DNA of 64,000 nucleotides from Deinococcus piscis. Its GTDB lineage: Bacteria; Deinococcota; Deinococci; Deinococcales; Deinococcaceae. Each line of letters begins with the position of its first letter. Position 1 is the stretch's first letter. This document shows positions 7,125 to 16,368 of the stretch, one piece after another. The position numbers and the translations under genes were made by a program. The DNA lies in assembly GCF_014653275.1 (NCBI RefSeq), contig NZ_BNAL01000003.1, forward strand, positions 62,001 through 126,000, read 5' to 3'. The notes beneath the pieces were generated by a model, which worked only from the letters and a program-made list of their open reading frames with translations, was not told where the DNA came from and ran no database searches.

Positions 7125-8168
7125 TCAGCGCTGACTCAGCCAGTCCTGCGCCACTTTGGCGGCGTCCTCGCCATTCACGGCGATGCGGCCATTCAGGTCA
7201 CTCAGGGTTTTCTCGTCCAGCTGGGCAAAAATGGGGTTCATCACGTCCGCAATCTGGGGGAATTTGTCCAGCGTTTCCTCCCGGACGGTCAGGGCAGGCT
7301 GATAGACCGCCACTGCGCCCTCGGGGTCAGTAAGCGCACGCAGACCCAGGGCGCTGATGGCCCCGTCAGTGCCATAAGCCATCGCGGCATTGACCCCGCT
7401 GGTGCCCTGTGCGGCGGCGGTTTCGGTCTGGGTGGTGTTGCCTCCGGGCACAATCACCAACTGCTCAGGGCTCAGACTAAAGCCGTAGGTTTGCTCAAAT
7501 GCCTTCAGGGCGTCGTCGCGGTCCACGAACTCCTGGCTGGCGGCCAGCTTGACCTGACCGCCGCCACTAACCCAGGCGCCAAAGTCGGCCATGGTGTTCA
7601 GGTTGTTTTCGGATGCCAGGGCTTCGGGCACAGCGATGGCCCAGGTGTTGTTGGCAGGAGCGCGGTCCAGCCAGACGATGCCGTTCTCGGCGTCCAAGCG
7701 CTTGACCGTGTCGTAGGCCTGTTGGGCATCCTTGCTGACCGAATCCCCAATCTCTGCGCCCGCTTCATTCAGTAGATAGATGGCGCTGCCGGTGTATTCG
7801 GGATACAGGTCAATCTCGCCCTGCTCCAGCGCCTTGCGGACCACGTTGGTCGCGCCGGTGCTGCACTTGTCATTCACCGTAAAACCCGCGTCAATTAGGC
7901 TCAGCTTGGTGATCTGGCACAGCAGAGCGCCTTCGGTATCAATCTTGCTGCCCACCGTCACCGTGCCGGTTTCGCCGGTGGCCGCTGCACTGGTGGCCGA
8001 AGAGGCCGTGCTGGCCGCCTCGCTGCCCGAAGTCTGTGCAGAGGTGCTTTGCTGCGTGGTGGACGTAGAAACGGTGGTAGACGAGGTGGCCGACGTGGTC
8101 TCTTTTTGCGGAGCGCAGCCAGCGAGCAGGGCGGCGCTGAGGGTCAGGATGACAGGTGCAGTTTTCAT
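7125..8168 (-). CDS. Osmoprotectant ABC importer, substrate-binding lipoprotein
   Basis: 347 residues. A lipoprotein signal ends LLAGC (Cys at about 18), followed by a Ser/Thr-rich linker of about 50 residues and an OpuC/ProX-type binding domain: VGSKIDTEGALLCQI, then EGEIDLYPEYTGSAIY-like and NNTWAIAVPE regions. Known members bind glycine betaine, choline, carnitine or related quaternary amines. It is transcribed away from the membrane and ATPase genes that start at 8368, a split arrangement for a single transporter. The Shine-Dalgarno GGAGGAAC is strong, unlike the leaderless permease gene opposite. Confidence 0.88.
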   Translation of the reverse strand: MKTAPVILTLSAALLAGCAPQKETTSATSSTTVSTSTTQQSTSAQTSGSEAASTASSATSAAATGETGTVTVGSKIDTEGALLCQITKLSLIDAGFTVNDKCSTGATNVVRKALEQGEIDLYPEYTGSAIYLLNEAGAEIGDSVSKDAQQAYDTVKRLDAENGIVWLDRAPANNTWAIAVPEALASENNLNTMADFGAWVSGGGQVKLAASQEFVDRDDALKAFEQTYGFSLSPEQLVIVPGGNTTQTETAAAQGTSGVNAAMAYGTDGAISALGLRALTDPEGAVAVYQPALTVREETLDKFPQIADVMNPIFAQLDEKTLSDLNGRIAVNGEDAAKVAQDWLSQR

Positions 8169-8355
8169 GGGTGTTCCTCCGAAGGGTCGCCGGGGCAGGA
8201 CGCAAGAAAGGTTCAGGAAAGAGAAGGAAAGAGAACGTCCAGCCGGAAACGGTGCTGGATGGGGCAGGTCTTAGGCTAACGGGCCAGCGGCGGGCAGCCC
8301 GCCATGTGTTAAAGCCGCCCTAATGCCTTGCCAGGCTCCTGCCGGGGCTGTGGCC

Positions 8356-8361
8356 TAGAGT
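8356..8361 (+). promoter_or_regulatory. -10 box of a leaderless promoter (permease 1)
   Basis: TAGAGT, 6 bases before the ATG at 8368; no Shine-Dalgarno. Confidence 0.5.
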
Positions 8362-8367
8362 GAACGG

Positions 8368-9798
8368 ATGAGCCGCGCCCGCCCTGACCCGATTGTGCTG
8401 CTGGGCGCAGCCCTGGGCTTGGCCGCGCTGGCGCTGCCGTGGGTGAATTTCCGTGAGAACCGGCTGGTGTTGGGTGAGGGTTTCCCCTTGCTGGGCTTGC
8501 CTGCGGGGTGGCTTTTGCCTGCACTCTGGCTGGCCCTGGGGGCCCTGGCCTGGAGTAGCTGGCGTTCAGACGCCCGCACAGCGTGGCTGGGCGCGGTCCT
8601 CTTTGCGGTGACCTGCGCGGGGGTCAGCGGGCTGCTGGGTGGGGCGGCCAGCTCGCTGATGCTGGAAGCCACGCCGCTCGCCCGCGTCTCCCCGGCAGGT
8701 GGATTCTGGCTGAGCGTGCTGGCGCTGTATGTGGCGGGTTTTGGCCTTAGCCGCTGGCCGGGTGCGGCCCGGTGGTCCGGGCTGTTGGGCCTGCTGGCCT
8801 TTGCTGCGGTTCCGCTGCTGGGCTGGTGGCAGGACCTGGGTCTGGCGCAGGAGTACGCCAACATTGCGGGCACGTTCTGGCCGCAGCTGGGCCTCCACCT
8901 GGCCCTCAGTCTCACGGCGCTGCTGCTGGCGCTGATTCTTGGCTTGCCGCTGGGCCTGGCCGCTGCCCGCCATGAGCGGCTGTCGGGCACCGTGTTGGGT
9001 GTGGCGGGCTTCTTGCAGACGGTGCCTTCCGTGGCGCTGTTTGGGCTGGTGTTGCCCGTGTTCTCGGCGCTGGGGCGGGACGCCACGCTGGGCAGTTATG
9101 TGGGCTGGGCTGGGGGAGCGCTGCTGCTGGGGACTGCTCTTTGGCGGCTGTTTGGGCAGAAGATTGCTGGGCTACTGGGCGGCCTGCTGGCGCTGTTGGG
9201 TGTACAGGCTTTGCTGCTGCTGGGAGGCCTTGCCCTGATTGGCATGCTCGAAGGAGTCTGGCTGGGGGGCCGCAGCTTTAGCCCGGAGGCGCTGTCGCTC
9301 TCAGCGCCGCTATCGGCCTGGGGTATCCGTGGCATCGGTGCAGCTCCGGCCCTGCTGGCGCTGACCATTTATGCGCTGCTGCCCGTCGTGACCAACACCT
9401 TTGTGGGGCTGCGCTCGGTGCCGCCTGCCCTGACCGACGCCGCCCGTGGCCTGGGCATGACGGGGGGCCAGATTCTGCGCCGCGCTGAGTGGCCCATCGC
9501 CCTGCCGTTCATCATGGAGGGCATCCGTGCCGCGCTGGTGCTGACTTTCGGCATCGCCACCATCGCGCCGCTGATCGGGGCGGGGGGGCTGGGCTTCTTT
9601 ATTCAGCGTGGGGTCGAAGGCAACGTGCCGGACCTGGTGCTGCTGGGCGCGCTGCCCATCGTGCTGGTGGCCCTGCTGCTGAGCGGGCTGGTGGGCTGGC
9701 TGGGGCAGCGTCTGACCCCGCCGGGTCTGCGCCCAGAGGCGGCGGCACAAGGAGCGGAGCTGACAGAGGCGAGCCCAGAAGTGAGGAGTGTTTCATGA
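8368..9798 (+). CDS. Osmoprotectant ABC importer, large permease
   Basis: 476 residues, roughly twice the usual OpuCB/OpuCD length. The first 250 residues contain about six extra hydrophobic segments with a short-loop pattern; the BPD-type permease domain is split around them, its EAA-like loop near residue 355-375 (LTDAARGLGMTGGQILRRAEWPIALPFI). The family moves glycine betaine or choline inward with an ATPase. It overlaps the next gene by 4 bases (ATGA), implying translational coupling. It could be a fusion of a membrane sensor or anchor with the permease; the extra part is not identified. Confidence 0.85.
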   Translation: MSRARPDPIVLLGAALGLAALALPWVNFRENRLVLGEGFPLLGLPAGWLLPALWLALGALAWSSWRSDARTAWLGAVLFAVTCAGVSGLLGGAASSLMLEATPLARVSPAGGFWLSVLALYVAGFGLSRWPGAARWSGLLGLLAFAAVPLLGWWQDLGLAQEYANIAGTFWPQLGLHLALSLTALLLALILGLPLGLAAARHERLSGTVLGVAGFLQTVPSVALFGLVLPVFSALGRDATLGSYVGWAGGALLLGTALWRLFGQKIAGLLGGLLALLGVQALLLLGGLALIGMLEGVWLGGRSFSPEALSLSAPLSAWGIRGIGAAPALLALTIYALLPVVTNTFVGLRSVPPALTDAARGLGMTGGQILRRAEWPIALPFIMEGIRAALVLTFGIATIAPLIGAGGLGFFIQRGVEGNVPDLVLLGALPIVLVALLLSGLVGWLGQRLTPPGLRPEAAAQGAELTEASPEVRSVS

Positions 9799-10757
9799 TT
9801 GAGTTCCGAGAAGTCACCAAGCAGTTTGCTGGTGGCCCGCCTGTCCTAAACGGGATTACCCTGGCCGTGCCTGACGGCGAGCTGGTGGTGCTGATCGGCC
9901 CCAGTGGCAGTGGCAAAAGCACCCTGATGCGGCTGGTGAACCGTCTCATTGAGCCGACCTCCGGCAGCGTATGGGTTGATGGGCGCAACGTGGCCGATGT
10001 GAACGTGGTTGAGCTGCGCCGCAACATCGGCTACGTGATTCAGAGTGTGGGCCTGTTTCCGCATCTCACGGTGGCCCAGAATGTGGAGCTGGTTCCTAGC
10101 ATCACCGGGGTGCCCGCCGCCCAGCGCCGTCGCCGCGCCGAAGATCTCCTGCACCTGATGGGCTTGGAACCGGCAGCCTACGCCGAGCGCTACCCCCGGC
10201 AGCTGTCGGGCGGGCAGCAGCAGCGCGTCGGAATTGCCCGCGCCCTGGCCGCCGACCCCGCCTACCTGCTGATGGACGAGCCGTTCAGCGCCCTGGACCC
10301 CATCACCCGCGAGGCCCTACAGGAGCAGTTTCTTCAGCTCAAGCGCGAACTGGGGCAAACCATCCTGTTCGTGACGCACGACGTGGAAGAAGCGGTGCGC
10401 CTGGGTGACCACATCTGCTTGCTGGGAGACGGGGTTATTCAGCAATTTGGTCCGCCTGACGAACTGCTGCACCGTCCGGCCAACGATTTTGTGGCGTCAT
10501 TCATGGGTGACAGCCGCGAGCTGCTGCGTCTGGGCCTGCGAACCGCTGCCGACTACATGCGCCCGCCTGATCCAGCGGCCAGGGGGCAAGTGGGGCTGGA
10601 CTGGCCTGCGGACCGCGCCCTTTCCGCCCTGCTGGGAGCCGGTGGAGCTGCCATGCAGGTGGTGGCTCCGTCCGGTGAAGTGGTGGGCTCGCTGCGCCTG
10701 AGCGATTTTGCCGGGTCGTCGCAGGCGCAGCAACCTGCTGGAGAACCGGGCGCATGA
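9795..10757 (+). CDS. Osmoprotectant ABC importer, ATP-binding subunit
   Basis: 320 residues from the ATG at 9795; the longer open frame upstream overlaps the permease and is not used. Walker A GPSGSGKST (residues about 36-44), Q-loop in IQSVGLFPHLT, signature LSGGQQQR, Walker B with YLLMDEPFSALDP and the switch His in FVTHDVEEA are all present. The C-terminal 75 residues are shorter than the CBS pair of OpuA/OpuCA proteins, so ionic-strength sensing through CBS domains is doubtful. The ATGA overlaps on both sides tie it to the two permeases. Confidence 0.93.
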   Translation: MIEFREVTKQFAGGPPVLNGITLAVPDGELVVLIGPSGSGKSTLMRLVNRLIEPTSGSVWVDGRNVADVNVVELRRNIGYVIQSVGLFPHLTVAQNVELVPSITGVPAAQRRRRAEDLLHLMGLEPAAYAERYPRQLSGGQQQRVGIARALAADPAYLLMDEPFSALDPITREALQEQFLQLKRELGQTILFVTHDVEEAVRLGDHICLLGDGVIQQFGPPDELLHRPANDFVASFMGDSRELLRLGLRTAADYMRPPDPAARGQVGLDWPADRALSALLGAGGAAMQVVAPSGEVVGSLRLSDFAGSSQAQQPAGEPGA

Positions 10758-11494
10758 GCCGCCTTGGCGTCCAGGCGGCGCTGCTGGCCGCCGGCTGGGC
10801 GGCGTTCTTCTGGCTGGTTTCCGCGCAGGAGCTGTGGGCACGGGTCATGGGCGCACTGTTCCCGCAGGTCAGCACGCCTGTCTACGAGCGCAACACGTTG
10901 TGGGAGCTGACCTGGCAACACCTGGGCCTCACAGGCGTGACCATGACGCTGGTCGTGCTGATTGGCGTGGGCCTGGGCGTGTGGACCACGCGGGCGCAGG
11001 GCCACGCCTTCTTGCCGCTGGTGAACAACCTCACCACGGTTGGACAAACGTTTCCGCCGATTGCGGTGCTGTTCCTGGCGCTGCCCTTGGTGGGCTTCGG
11101 GGCCACTGGAGCCGTCGCTGCCCTCACGCTTTATGCTCTGCTCCCGGTGACCCGCTCTACTGTGCTGGGCCTGCAAAGCGTAGATAGGCCGGTGCTGGAT
11201 GCGGCGCGTGGCCTGGGCCTGAGCGCTGCGCAGCGACTGTGGCGTCTGGAAGTGCCCGTGGCCCTGCCTGCGGTGCTGGCCGGTATTCGCACCGCGCTGG
11301 TACTGACCATCGCCACCGCGACCCTGGCCCCAATGGTGGGCACCGGGGGATTGGGCGTCCCCATCATTGCCGGGCTGGGGGCCGACAACCTGGCCCTGAT
11401 CTTGCAAGGAGCCATTCCGGTGGCGCTGCTGGCTCTGCTGGGTGATCTGACCATGCGGACGCTGGAGCGCTGGCTGACGCCCTGGGTGCCCTGA
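10754..11494 (+). CDS. Osmoprotectant ABC importer, second permease
   Basis: 246 residues, about six membrane segments, with the EAA-type loop at LDAARGLGLSAAQRLWRLEVPVALPAVL. It partners the 476-residue permease, making a heterodimeric membrane channel as in OpuB/OpuC systems. It begins with an ATGA overlap after the ATPase and closes the operon; a weak CCTCCC/GGGAGG hairpin follows near 11515-11545. Confidence 0.9.
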   Translation: MSRLGVQAALLAAGWAAFFWLVSAQELWARVMGALFPQVSTPVYERNTLWELTWQHLGLTGVTMTLVVLIGVGLGVWTTRAQGHAFLPLVNNLTTVGQTFPPIAVLFLALPLVGFGATGAVAALTLYALLPVTRSTVLGLQSVDRPVLDAARGLGLSAAQRLWRLEVPVALPAVLAGIRTALVLTIATATLAPMVGTGGLGVPIIAGLGADNLALILQGAIPVALLALLGDLTMRTLERWLTPWVP

Positions 11495-11552
11495 AGCTCT
11501 CCCGGATTGCTGAACCTCCCGGGCGCTCTGTGTCCTCTGGGAGGCCGTGACT

Positions 11553-11966
11553 TCAGCGGCTCAGCGTCAGGCGCAGCTCGTCTCCCCACCCACTCACAGC
11601 CGTGATGTGCAGCGAAGGGTCGGCGCTCTGGCCGGGGATTTGCTCATGGGATGAAGTCCCCGGGGCAGGCCACTTGAGGCGCAGCAAGCGCCAGCGTCCC
11701 TTTTCGATGAGTAGCACACGGGCCTGCACTTCTCCGGCCCAAATGCAGGCCACACCTTCTGGACAGCGGCTGTCGTTCACGCTCAGGAGCGCCACGCGGG
11801 CCTGGCCGAGCGTGCCCAGCTCGCCAGGACGGAGTTGCACGCTCGGCAGCAAGGCAGGGGCTTTGCCCGATAGGAGGGGTGCGGGCTGGGGCGTGGGCTG
11901 CGGGATTGCGGTTTGGGCCAGGGCTGCGGGTGAGGCCAGCAGTAGGGTGAGCATCCATCTGTTCAT
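11553..11966 (-). CDS. Secreted protein with DSRCP..C motif
   Basis: 137 residues with a signal peptide cut after ALA-Q (about residue 17) and a proline-rich linker. The core NDSRCPEGVACIWAGEVQ is a motif seen in many short bacterial exported or lipoproteins; the Cys pair probably forms a disulfide. The function is not known. TAAGCT lies 6 bases before the ATG, so the mRNA is probably leaderless. It is convergent with the osmoprotectant operon. Confidence 0.7.
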   Translation of the reverse strand: MNRWMLTLLLASPAALAQTAIPQPTPQPAPLLSGKAPALLPSVQLRPGELGTLGQARVALLSVNDSRCPEGVACIWAGEVQARVLLIEKGRWRLLRLKWPAPGTSSHEQIPGQSADPSLHITAVSGWGDELRLTLSR

Positions 11967-11972
11967 ACCTGC

Positions 11973-11978
11973 AGCTTA
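11973..11978 (-). promoter_or_regulatory. -10 box of a leaderless promoter
   Basis: TAAGCT on the minus strand, 6 bases before the ATG at 11966. Confidence 0.5.
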
Positions 11979-12039
11979 GAGGAGGGACCTGACTGAATCC
12001 TGCGCCGCAGGTCAAACCCGTGTCAGTGTAGCCCCATCA

Positions 12040-12051
12040 CTCTCATGAGAG
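12040..12051. promoter_or_regulatory. 12-bp perfect palindrome before the LptC-like gene
   Basis: CTCTCATGAGAG, about 20 bases before the presumed -10 box TAGATT (12059-12064) and hence over the -35 region. It could be an operator; nothing in the sequence says which regulator would bind. Confidence 0.35.
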
Positions 12052-12058
12052 GGCCTCC

Positions 12059-12064
12059 TAGATT
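12059..12064 (+). promoter_or_regulatory. -10 box of a leaderless promoter (LptC-like gene)
   Basis: TAGATT, 6 bases before the GTG at 12071. Confidence 0.5.
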
Positions 12065-12070
12065 GAGGCT

Positions 12071-12673
12071 GTGCTGAAAATTGGTTCCTACGTTCTGGGT
12101 GCCTTGCTGCTGTTCGCCGCAGTGTTTGCGCTGTTGCCAGCCCGCAGTCCGCGCACCGAGACTGGAGCCACACTGCACGGAGTAGCGCTGACGCTCTATC
12201 CAGCCAGTGATCCTGACGCCTCCTGGCAATTTGAAGCCAATCAGGTGGTGAATGATCCTCTGAGCGGTGAGACTCGTCTCTCCCAGCTGAAAGATGGTGG
12301 CCGCTGGCTGCGTGAACGTGATGCGTCGGGGCAGCTGACCGGCAAAACTGTGCTGGACGCCCGCTTGGCCGCCAATGACCTGACCATTGACCGAGAGGAC
12401 AACATGCAGACCGACCTGGCGACCATTACGCTCGTCAAGGAATGCGCGGTGGTCAAGCTTTCTGGCAATGACAAGCAGCCGGTCCGCGTAGATCAGAGCG
12501 CAGGTTTTAGTGCTCCCCTGGCCGAAGTGGATTCTCCTGCCATCGTGGGCGAGGTGCCGGATATGCGTATGTCCTTTAATTTTGAGATTCTGGAGAGCAG
12601 TGAGCAGTCGAGCTTTGGCTGGGATATGAATTCCACTGAGCAGTGCGTTGGTGGCGAGCGCGTGCCGATCTGA
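12071..12673 (+). CDS. LptC-like membrane-anchored protein
   Basis: 200 residues from a GTG start. One N-terminal membrane segment (residues 5-25) is followed by a beta-rich periplasmic part with LRERDASGQLTGKTVLDARL-like repeats, which matches the layout of LptC/YrbK proteins. Identification rests on this architecture and on the two OstA-like genes directly downstream, not on a strong motif. In LPS-bearing bacteria LptC links the inner-membrane transporter to the LptA bridge. Confidence 0.5.
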   Translation: MLKIGSYVLGALLLFAAVFALLPARSPRTETGATLHGVALTLYPASDPDASWQFEANQVVNDPLSGETRLSQLKDGGRWLRERDASGQLTGKTVLDARLAANDLTIDREDNMQTDLATITLVKECAVVKLSGNDKQPVRVDQSAGFSAPLAEVDSPAIVGEVPDMRMSFNFEILESSEQSSFGWDMNSTEQCVGGERVPI

Positions 12674-12775
12674 CCCGTAGCATGCCCGCACGTCACGCCT
12701 CCCCTGCTCCCTAGTCCCCTCTTTATTCCTAAAGCCACCCACCATCCGACCACTTTCTCTGAGGAGGAACCCCCC

Positions 12776-13672
12776 ATGTTTCTGAATCCCACTGCCAAAA
12801 AAGCTGTCACCTTCGCCCTGCTGGCCCTGACTGGAACCGGCGTGCTGGCTCAGGCCAATGCGAACCGCATCATCAACATTCAGGGTGCGCCGCGCGGCGA
12901 CCTGCGCAACGGTCCTGTGACGTTTACCGGCAATCCGGTGCGGGCCAAGGTCAGCACCCTGACCATCACCGCGAGCGAGGCCCGGCTGGCTGCGCCCCAG
13001 GGGCAGACCATCGTGGGATCGCAGGGCAAGCGCAACTCGCGCTTCAGTGGCGACGTGCGTATACAACGTGGCCGCCTGGCGGCCCAGGGTTCGGAGCTGG
13101 TCTACAGCGAAGCCACCGGCCAGGGCGTGCTGCGCGGCAATGCACGGGCCTCCTTCGTACCTGAAAACCGTGGCGAAACCGTGCAGATCAAGGCCGAAAG
13201 CATGAGCCTGGATGTAGACAGTAATGTCTCGACCTCCAAGGGCAGTGTGGTTCTGCGGCAGGGCAACCAGAGTGCTGCCGCCTCGCAACTGGTCTTTGAC
13301 GAGGACCGCGAACTGGGCGTGCTGACTGGCTCGCCCCGTCTACGCCAGGAAGCGAGCGGCAATCAAAAGGAGCTGCTGATGACCGGCCAAGAGGTCCGCG
13401 CCCTGACTGGCAGCAAGACCATCTACGTCAAGGGCAACGTGAAGCTGATCCAGGGCTCGATCACCACCACCGGCAACGCCCTGTTCTATGACGACAACAA
13501 GAACGTGGCCTATGTGGTGGGCAACGCCGTGAGCCGTGACTCCAAGAGCGGGTCTACCGTGCGTGCGCCTGCGAGCGGCGCTCTGGAGCAGCGGACTGAT
13601 CTGGCCCGCGTCCGCACCCTGAGCAGCGGCTACAACATTCCCACCTCGCAGTTCAAGCTGCGCGGCGAATAA
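12776..13672 (+). CDS. OstA/LptA-like periplasmic protein 1
   Basis: 298 residues with a signal peptide ending VLAQANA and a strong Shine-Dalgarno (GAGGAGG). The mature protein is a series of beta-strand repeats typical of OstA/LptA (for example [20 protein letters not shown], then [10 protein letters not shown], then [11 protein letters not shown], then [17 protein letters not shown]). LptA forms a jelly-roll bridge that carries lipopolysaccharide through the periplasm. This is longer than the ~180 residues of E. coli LptA and probably holds two OstA units. What it would carry in a lineage without classical LPS is open. Confidence 0.8.
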   Translation: MFLNPTAKKAVTFALLALTGTGVLAQANANRIINIQGAPRGDLRNGPVTFTGNPVRAKVSTLTITASEARLAAPQGQTIVGSQGKRNSRFSGDVRIQRGRLAAQGSELVYSEATGQGVLRGNARASFVPENRGETVQIKAESMSLDVDSNVSTSKGSVVLRQGNQSAAASQLVFDEDRELGVLTGSPRLRQEASGNQKELLMTGQEVRALTGSKTIYVKGNVKLIQGSITTTGNALFYDDNKNVAYVVGNAVSRDSKSGSTVRAPASGALEQRTDLARVRTLSSGYNIPTSQFKLRGE

Positions 13673-13688
13673 GCCAGGACGGCGAGCC

Positions 13689-14795
13689 GTGCGCCCCCGC
13701 TTGCCTTCCGGGTTGTGGACCGCTTCGCTAGGGCTGGCCCTGGGGCTGGGGGCGACCCTGGCCCAACCTGCCTGGCCGCCTGTGCCGCCCCCGGTGGTAC
13801 CGGCCCCCACCATGTCGGCCCCCGCTCAGACTGCTGGCGACGTTCCCCCGCCTCCTACAGAGGAGCAGCTGAATGACCGCTGGACGGACGAGAGCTGGTC
13901 AGACGAGAGCTGGGCCGAAATCGAGCAGTGGGCCGAAGATACGGCCAGCCCGGCCATGCCACCCGCTGCCGAAGCGGTCCCTGGAGACGAGTACTCCACG
14001 CTGGAGTTGCTGCGCGAGGGCAAAGACGGTCAGCAGCGCCGCATCCGTGTGGTTCGCAAGGGGACCGACGATGCCAGCGGCATTTTCACGATTTGTCAGC
14101 CACGCGAGGATGAAGACCCCAATGGTCCCAGCCTGGCCGTATTCAGCGAGTCCGGGGCCGGCGGAGTCGAAATCAGCATTGACAAGAACCTGATCCGGGT
14201 GCCGTTGGCGCTGGTGACTCAGCAACGCCGCCCCGATGGTACGGCTGGTGACGGACAGATTGAGGCGGGGGGCGGCAGCGCTCATCTGCTAGATGAAGTG
14301 CCCTCTGGAGCCACAGACCGGCTCAGCGGCTGCGGCGTGGTGGCCGAGTCCCGCGACGTACCTGGAGCCGTGCAGGTCACGCAGGGCCAGACCCGTCTGA
14401 CCGGCCAGAGCCTCAAGTACGGCGAGTCGGACGGTGTGGCGCGGATTACTGGACCCATCACCTTTGAGCGCGATGTGCAGGGCGGCGAAAGTGGCGACCT
14501 GTCCGGCACCGCTGGCAGCATTGAAGTGGACGTAGACCGCGAGCGCACCGTGTTGGTGGGCGATGTGGTGCTCAATTCCAGCGGGGGGCGGGTGAGCCGC
14601 GCGGCCCGTGTGGAATATGACGACACCGCCAACCTGGCCCGCTTGATCGGGACTCCCGAACAGCCTGCGGTGACCACCCGTGGAGACGAGCGCCTCCAGG
14701 CTGCTGAAATCCTCTATGACCTGGAGCGCGACGAAGCAGTGGCCCGGGCTTCGGCAGGTGTGCGCATCAGCGGTGAGTTCTCAGATCAACCTTGA
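13689..14795 (+). CDS. OstA/LptA-like periplasmic protein 2
   Basis: 368 residues from a GTG 16 bases after the previous stop, so very likely the same mRNA. A signal peptide (residues 1-25) is followed by a Pro-rich and then acidic Trp/Glu/Asp-rich stretch (residues 50-90: repeats of [11 protein letters not shown] type), and a C-terminal OstA-like region (residues about 215-365) with [19 protein letters not shown] and [22 protein letters not shown] strands. The acidic low-complexity segment is unlike LptA. The product may interact with the preceding OstA-like protein. Confidence 0.72.
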   Translation: MRPRLPSGLWTASLGLALGLGATLAQPAWPPVPPPVVPAPTMSAPAQTAGDVPPPPTEEQLNDRWTDESWSDESWAEIEQWAEDTASPAMPPAAEAVPGDEYSTLELLREGKDGQQRRIRVVRKGTDDASGIFTICQPREDEDPNGPSLAVFSESGAGGVEISIDKNLIRVPLALVTQQRRPDGTAGDGQIEAGGGSAHLLDEVPSGATDRLSGCGVVAESRDVPGAVQVTQGQTRLTGQSLKYGESDGVARITGPITFERDVQGGESGDLSGTAGSIEVDVDRERTVLVGDVVLNSSGGRVSRAARVEYDDTANLARLIGTPEQPAVTTRGDERLQAAEILYDLERDEAVARASAGVRISGEFSDQP

Positions 14796-14869
14796 AGCTG
14801 CGGGCCAGGAAATGGGCCGGAAGGTCACCCCGCCCATCTCCTGCTTTTTTGGCACTAGATTCTTCTGCC

Positions 14870-15799
14870 CTAGTTCCGCTCCCCCCGCCCTTCTAAGGCC
14901 CCCAGTGCTTCACGCAGGGTCTGGGCGCTGCGTTCCAGTTGCTGCGTCTCCTCGGCAGTCAGTGGTGGCTGCAAGGTCTCCTCTATGCCACTGCGGCCTA
15001 CCACCCGTGGCAGCGACATGGCGATGCCATAAGGCGTTGGCCCGCTGACGGTCAAGATGGCGCGGCGGTCAAGGATCACCGCCTCTACAATGCGGGCCAG
15101 TGCGGCACCGATGCCGTAGTAGGTGGCCCGCTTGCCCGAGATAATGGCTGCGGCGGCGTCGCGTGTGCCCCGGTCAATTTCTTCTCGCAGAGCGCTGTTC
15201 CAGGGCAGCTGGCGGGCCGCCATAAATTCCTCAATGCCCAGGCCAGCAATCTGCACGGTGCTCCAGGCCAGCACCTCACTGTCTCCATGTTCACCCAGGA
15301 CGTAGCCGTGCACGTGGGTGGCATCTACCCCAGCCCGCTGCGCAATCAGGTGACGAAAGCGGGCACTATCAAGCACGGTGCCCGAGCCCAGAACCACTTG
15401 AGAGGCTGGAGCGTAGCTGGCGGCCAGATCGGTCAGCAGGTCTACAGGGTTGGTGGCGATAATCAGGGCTGCCAGCGGTGCGGCCTCGCAGATTTGCGGA
15501 ATCAGTTCCCGGAAGATGGCGGCGTTGCGGCCCAGCAGCTCTAGCCGGGTTTCACCGGGCTTCTGGTTGGCTCCAGCGGCCACCACCACCGCATCGCAGC
15601 CGCTGAGCGCGCTGAAGTCCCCGCTGCTGACGCGAGTGCCATGACTGACCGGCGCGGCGTGCGCGATATCTTCGGCCTCAGCGCGGGCGCGCTCGGCGTC
15701 GCGGTCCACCAGTACCAGGTCGCTACAGGTACCGCGCAGGGTCAGCGCATAGGCCGCTGTTGCGCCCACAAAGCCGGAACCGACCACCCCGACTTTCAC
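14870..15799 (-). CDS. ldh: L-lactate dehydrogenase
   Basis: 309 residues. N-terminal NAD-binding motif [13 protein letters not shown], the Asp that selects NAD (LVLVDRD), then [18 protein letters not shown] (the catalytic-loop Gln and Arg of lactate rather than malate dehydrogenase), ATNPVD, and the active-site GEHGDSEV with its His. It interconverts pyruvate and L-lactate with NAD. Its ATG overlaps the usp stop by 4 bases, so the two are co-translated. Malate dehydrogenase is the alternative, but the Gln in the loop argues for LDH. Confidence 0.93.
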   Translation of the reverse strand: MKVGVVGSGFVGATAAYALTLRGTCSDLVLVDRDAERARAEAEDIAHAAPVSHGTRVSSGDFSALSGCDAVVVAAGANQKPGETRLELLGRNAAIFRELIPQICEAAPLAALIIATNPVDLLTDLAASYAPASQVVLGSGTVLDSARFRHLIAQRAGVDATHVHGYVLGEHGDSEVLAWSTVQIAGLGIEEFMAARQLPWNSALREEIDRGTRDAAAAIISGKRATYYGIGAALARIVEAVILDRRAILTVSGPTPYGIAMSLPRVVGRSGIEETLQPPLTAEETQQLERSAQTLREALGALEGRGERN

Positions 15800-16269
15800 C
15801 GCATACCTCCAGTGCTGGGCTCTGGATTGGGCTGGCGTACCGTCAAGACTGGCACCGGGCTGCGGGCCACCAGTTTCTCGGCGGTGCTGCCCAGAAACAA
15901 GTGCTCCAGGGGGCCGCGTGCGTGTGTCCCTACGATCAGCAGGTCGGCTCCCCAGGCCTGTGCTGCGTCCAGCAAACTGGTGACAGGATCGCCCACCAGT
16001 TGTTCATAACTCTCCCCTTCCCGCACCAGCGCTGTCAGTTGCTGCGCGTCCCCCTGCTCTATGGTGTCCAGCAAGGCGGGGTCATAGCTCATCGGTGTCA
16101 GGCCGCCCATGACATCTGGGGAAGCTGTCACGCGGACATCCACAGCGTGCAGCAGCCGCAGCTCCGCCTCCGGAAACCGGGTACGGGCCACATCCAGCGC
16201 GTGCAGCGAGGAAGACGAGAAGTCGATACCTACCGCAATGCGGCTGAAACCTCCGGCTGAATTGGACAT
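15796..16269 (-). CDS. Universal stress protein, UspA family
   Basis: 157 residues. [18 protein letters not shown] at the start and the ATP-binding signature [20 protein letters not shown] (GxxGxxxxxxxGS-like) near residues 117-137 mark an ATP-type Usp. The first gene of a two-gene unit with ldh. TAATCT lies 5 bases upstream of the ATG, suggesting a leaderless mRNA. The pairing with lactate dehydrogenase suggests a role under low oxygen or redox stress, which is inference. Confidence 0.88.
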   Translation of the reverse strand: MSNSAGGFSRIAVGIDFSSSSLHALDVARTRFPEAELRLLHAVDVRVTASPDVMGGLTPMSYDPALLDTIEQGDAQQLTALVREGESYEQLVGDPVTSLLDAAQAWGADLLIVGTHARGPLEHLFLGSTAEKLVARSPVPVLTVRQPNPEPSTGGMR

Positions 16270-16313
16270 GCTTTAGATTAAGCTCCGGCGGTAAGGCAGA
16301 TGTCACCTGCGGC

Positions 16314-16357
16314 AAAAGGCTGGCAGGCTCCCGTGGACGTACCAGGAGCCGGCCAGC
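16314..16357 (-). terminator. Intrinsic terminator of the parA-parB unit
   Basis: On the minus strand a 12-bp stem with one mismatch (GCTGGC/GCCAGC plus GGCTCC/GGAGCC, 13-base loop) is followed by C and TTTT, 11 bases after the parB stop. Confidence 0.8.
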
Positions 16358-16368
16358 AAAGGCGAATT

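Noticed and set aside
12023..13288. 421-residue minus-strand frame opposite the LptC- and OstA-like genes
   Set aside because: The plus-strand genes have signal peptides, ribosome sites and domain signatures; the minus frame has none.
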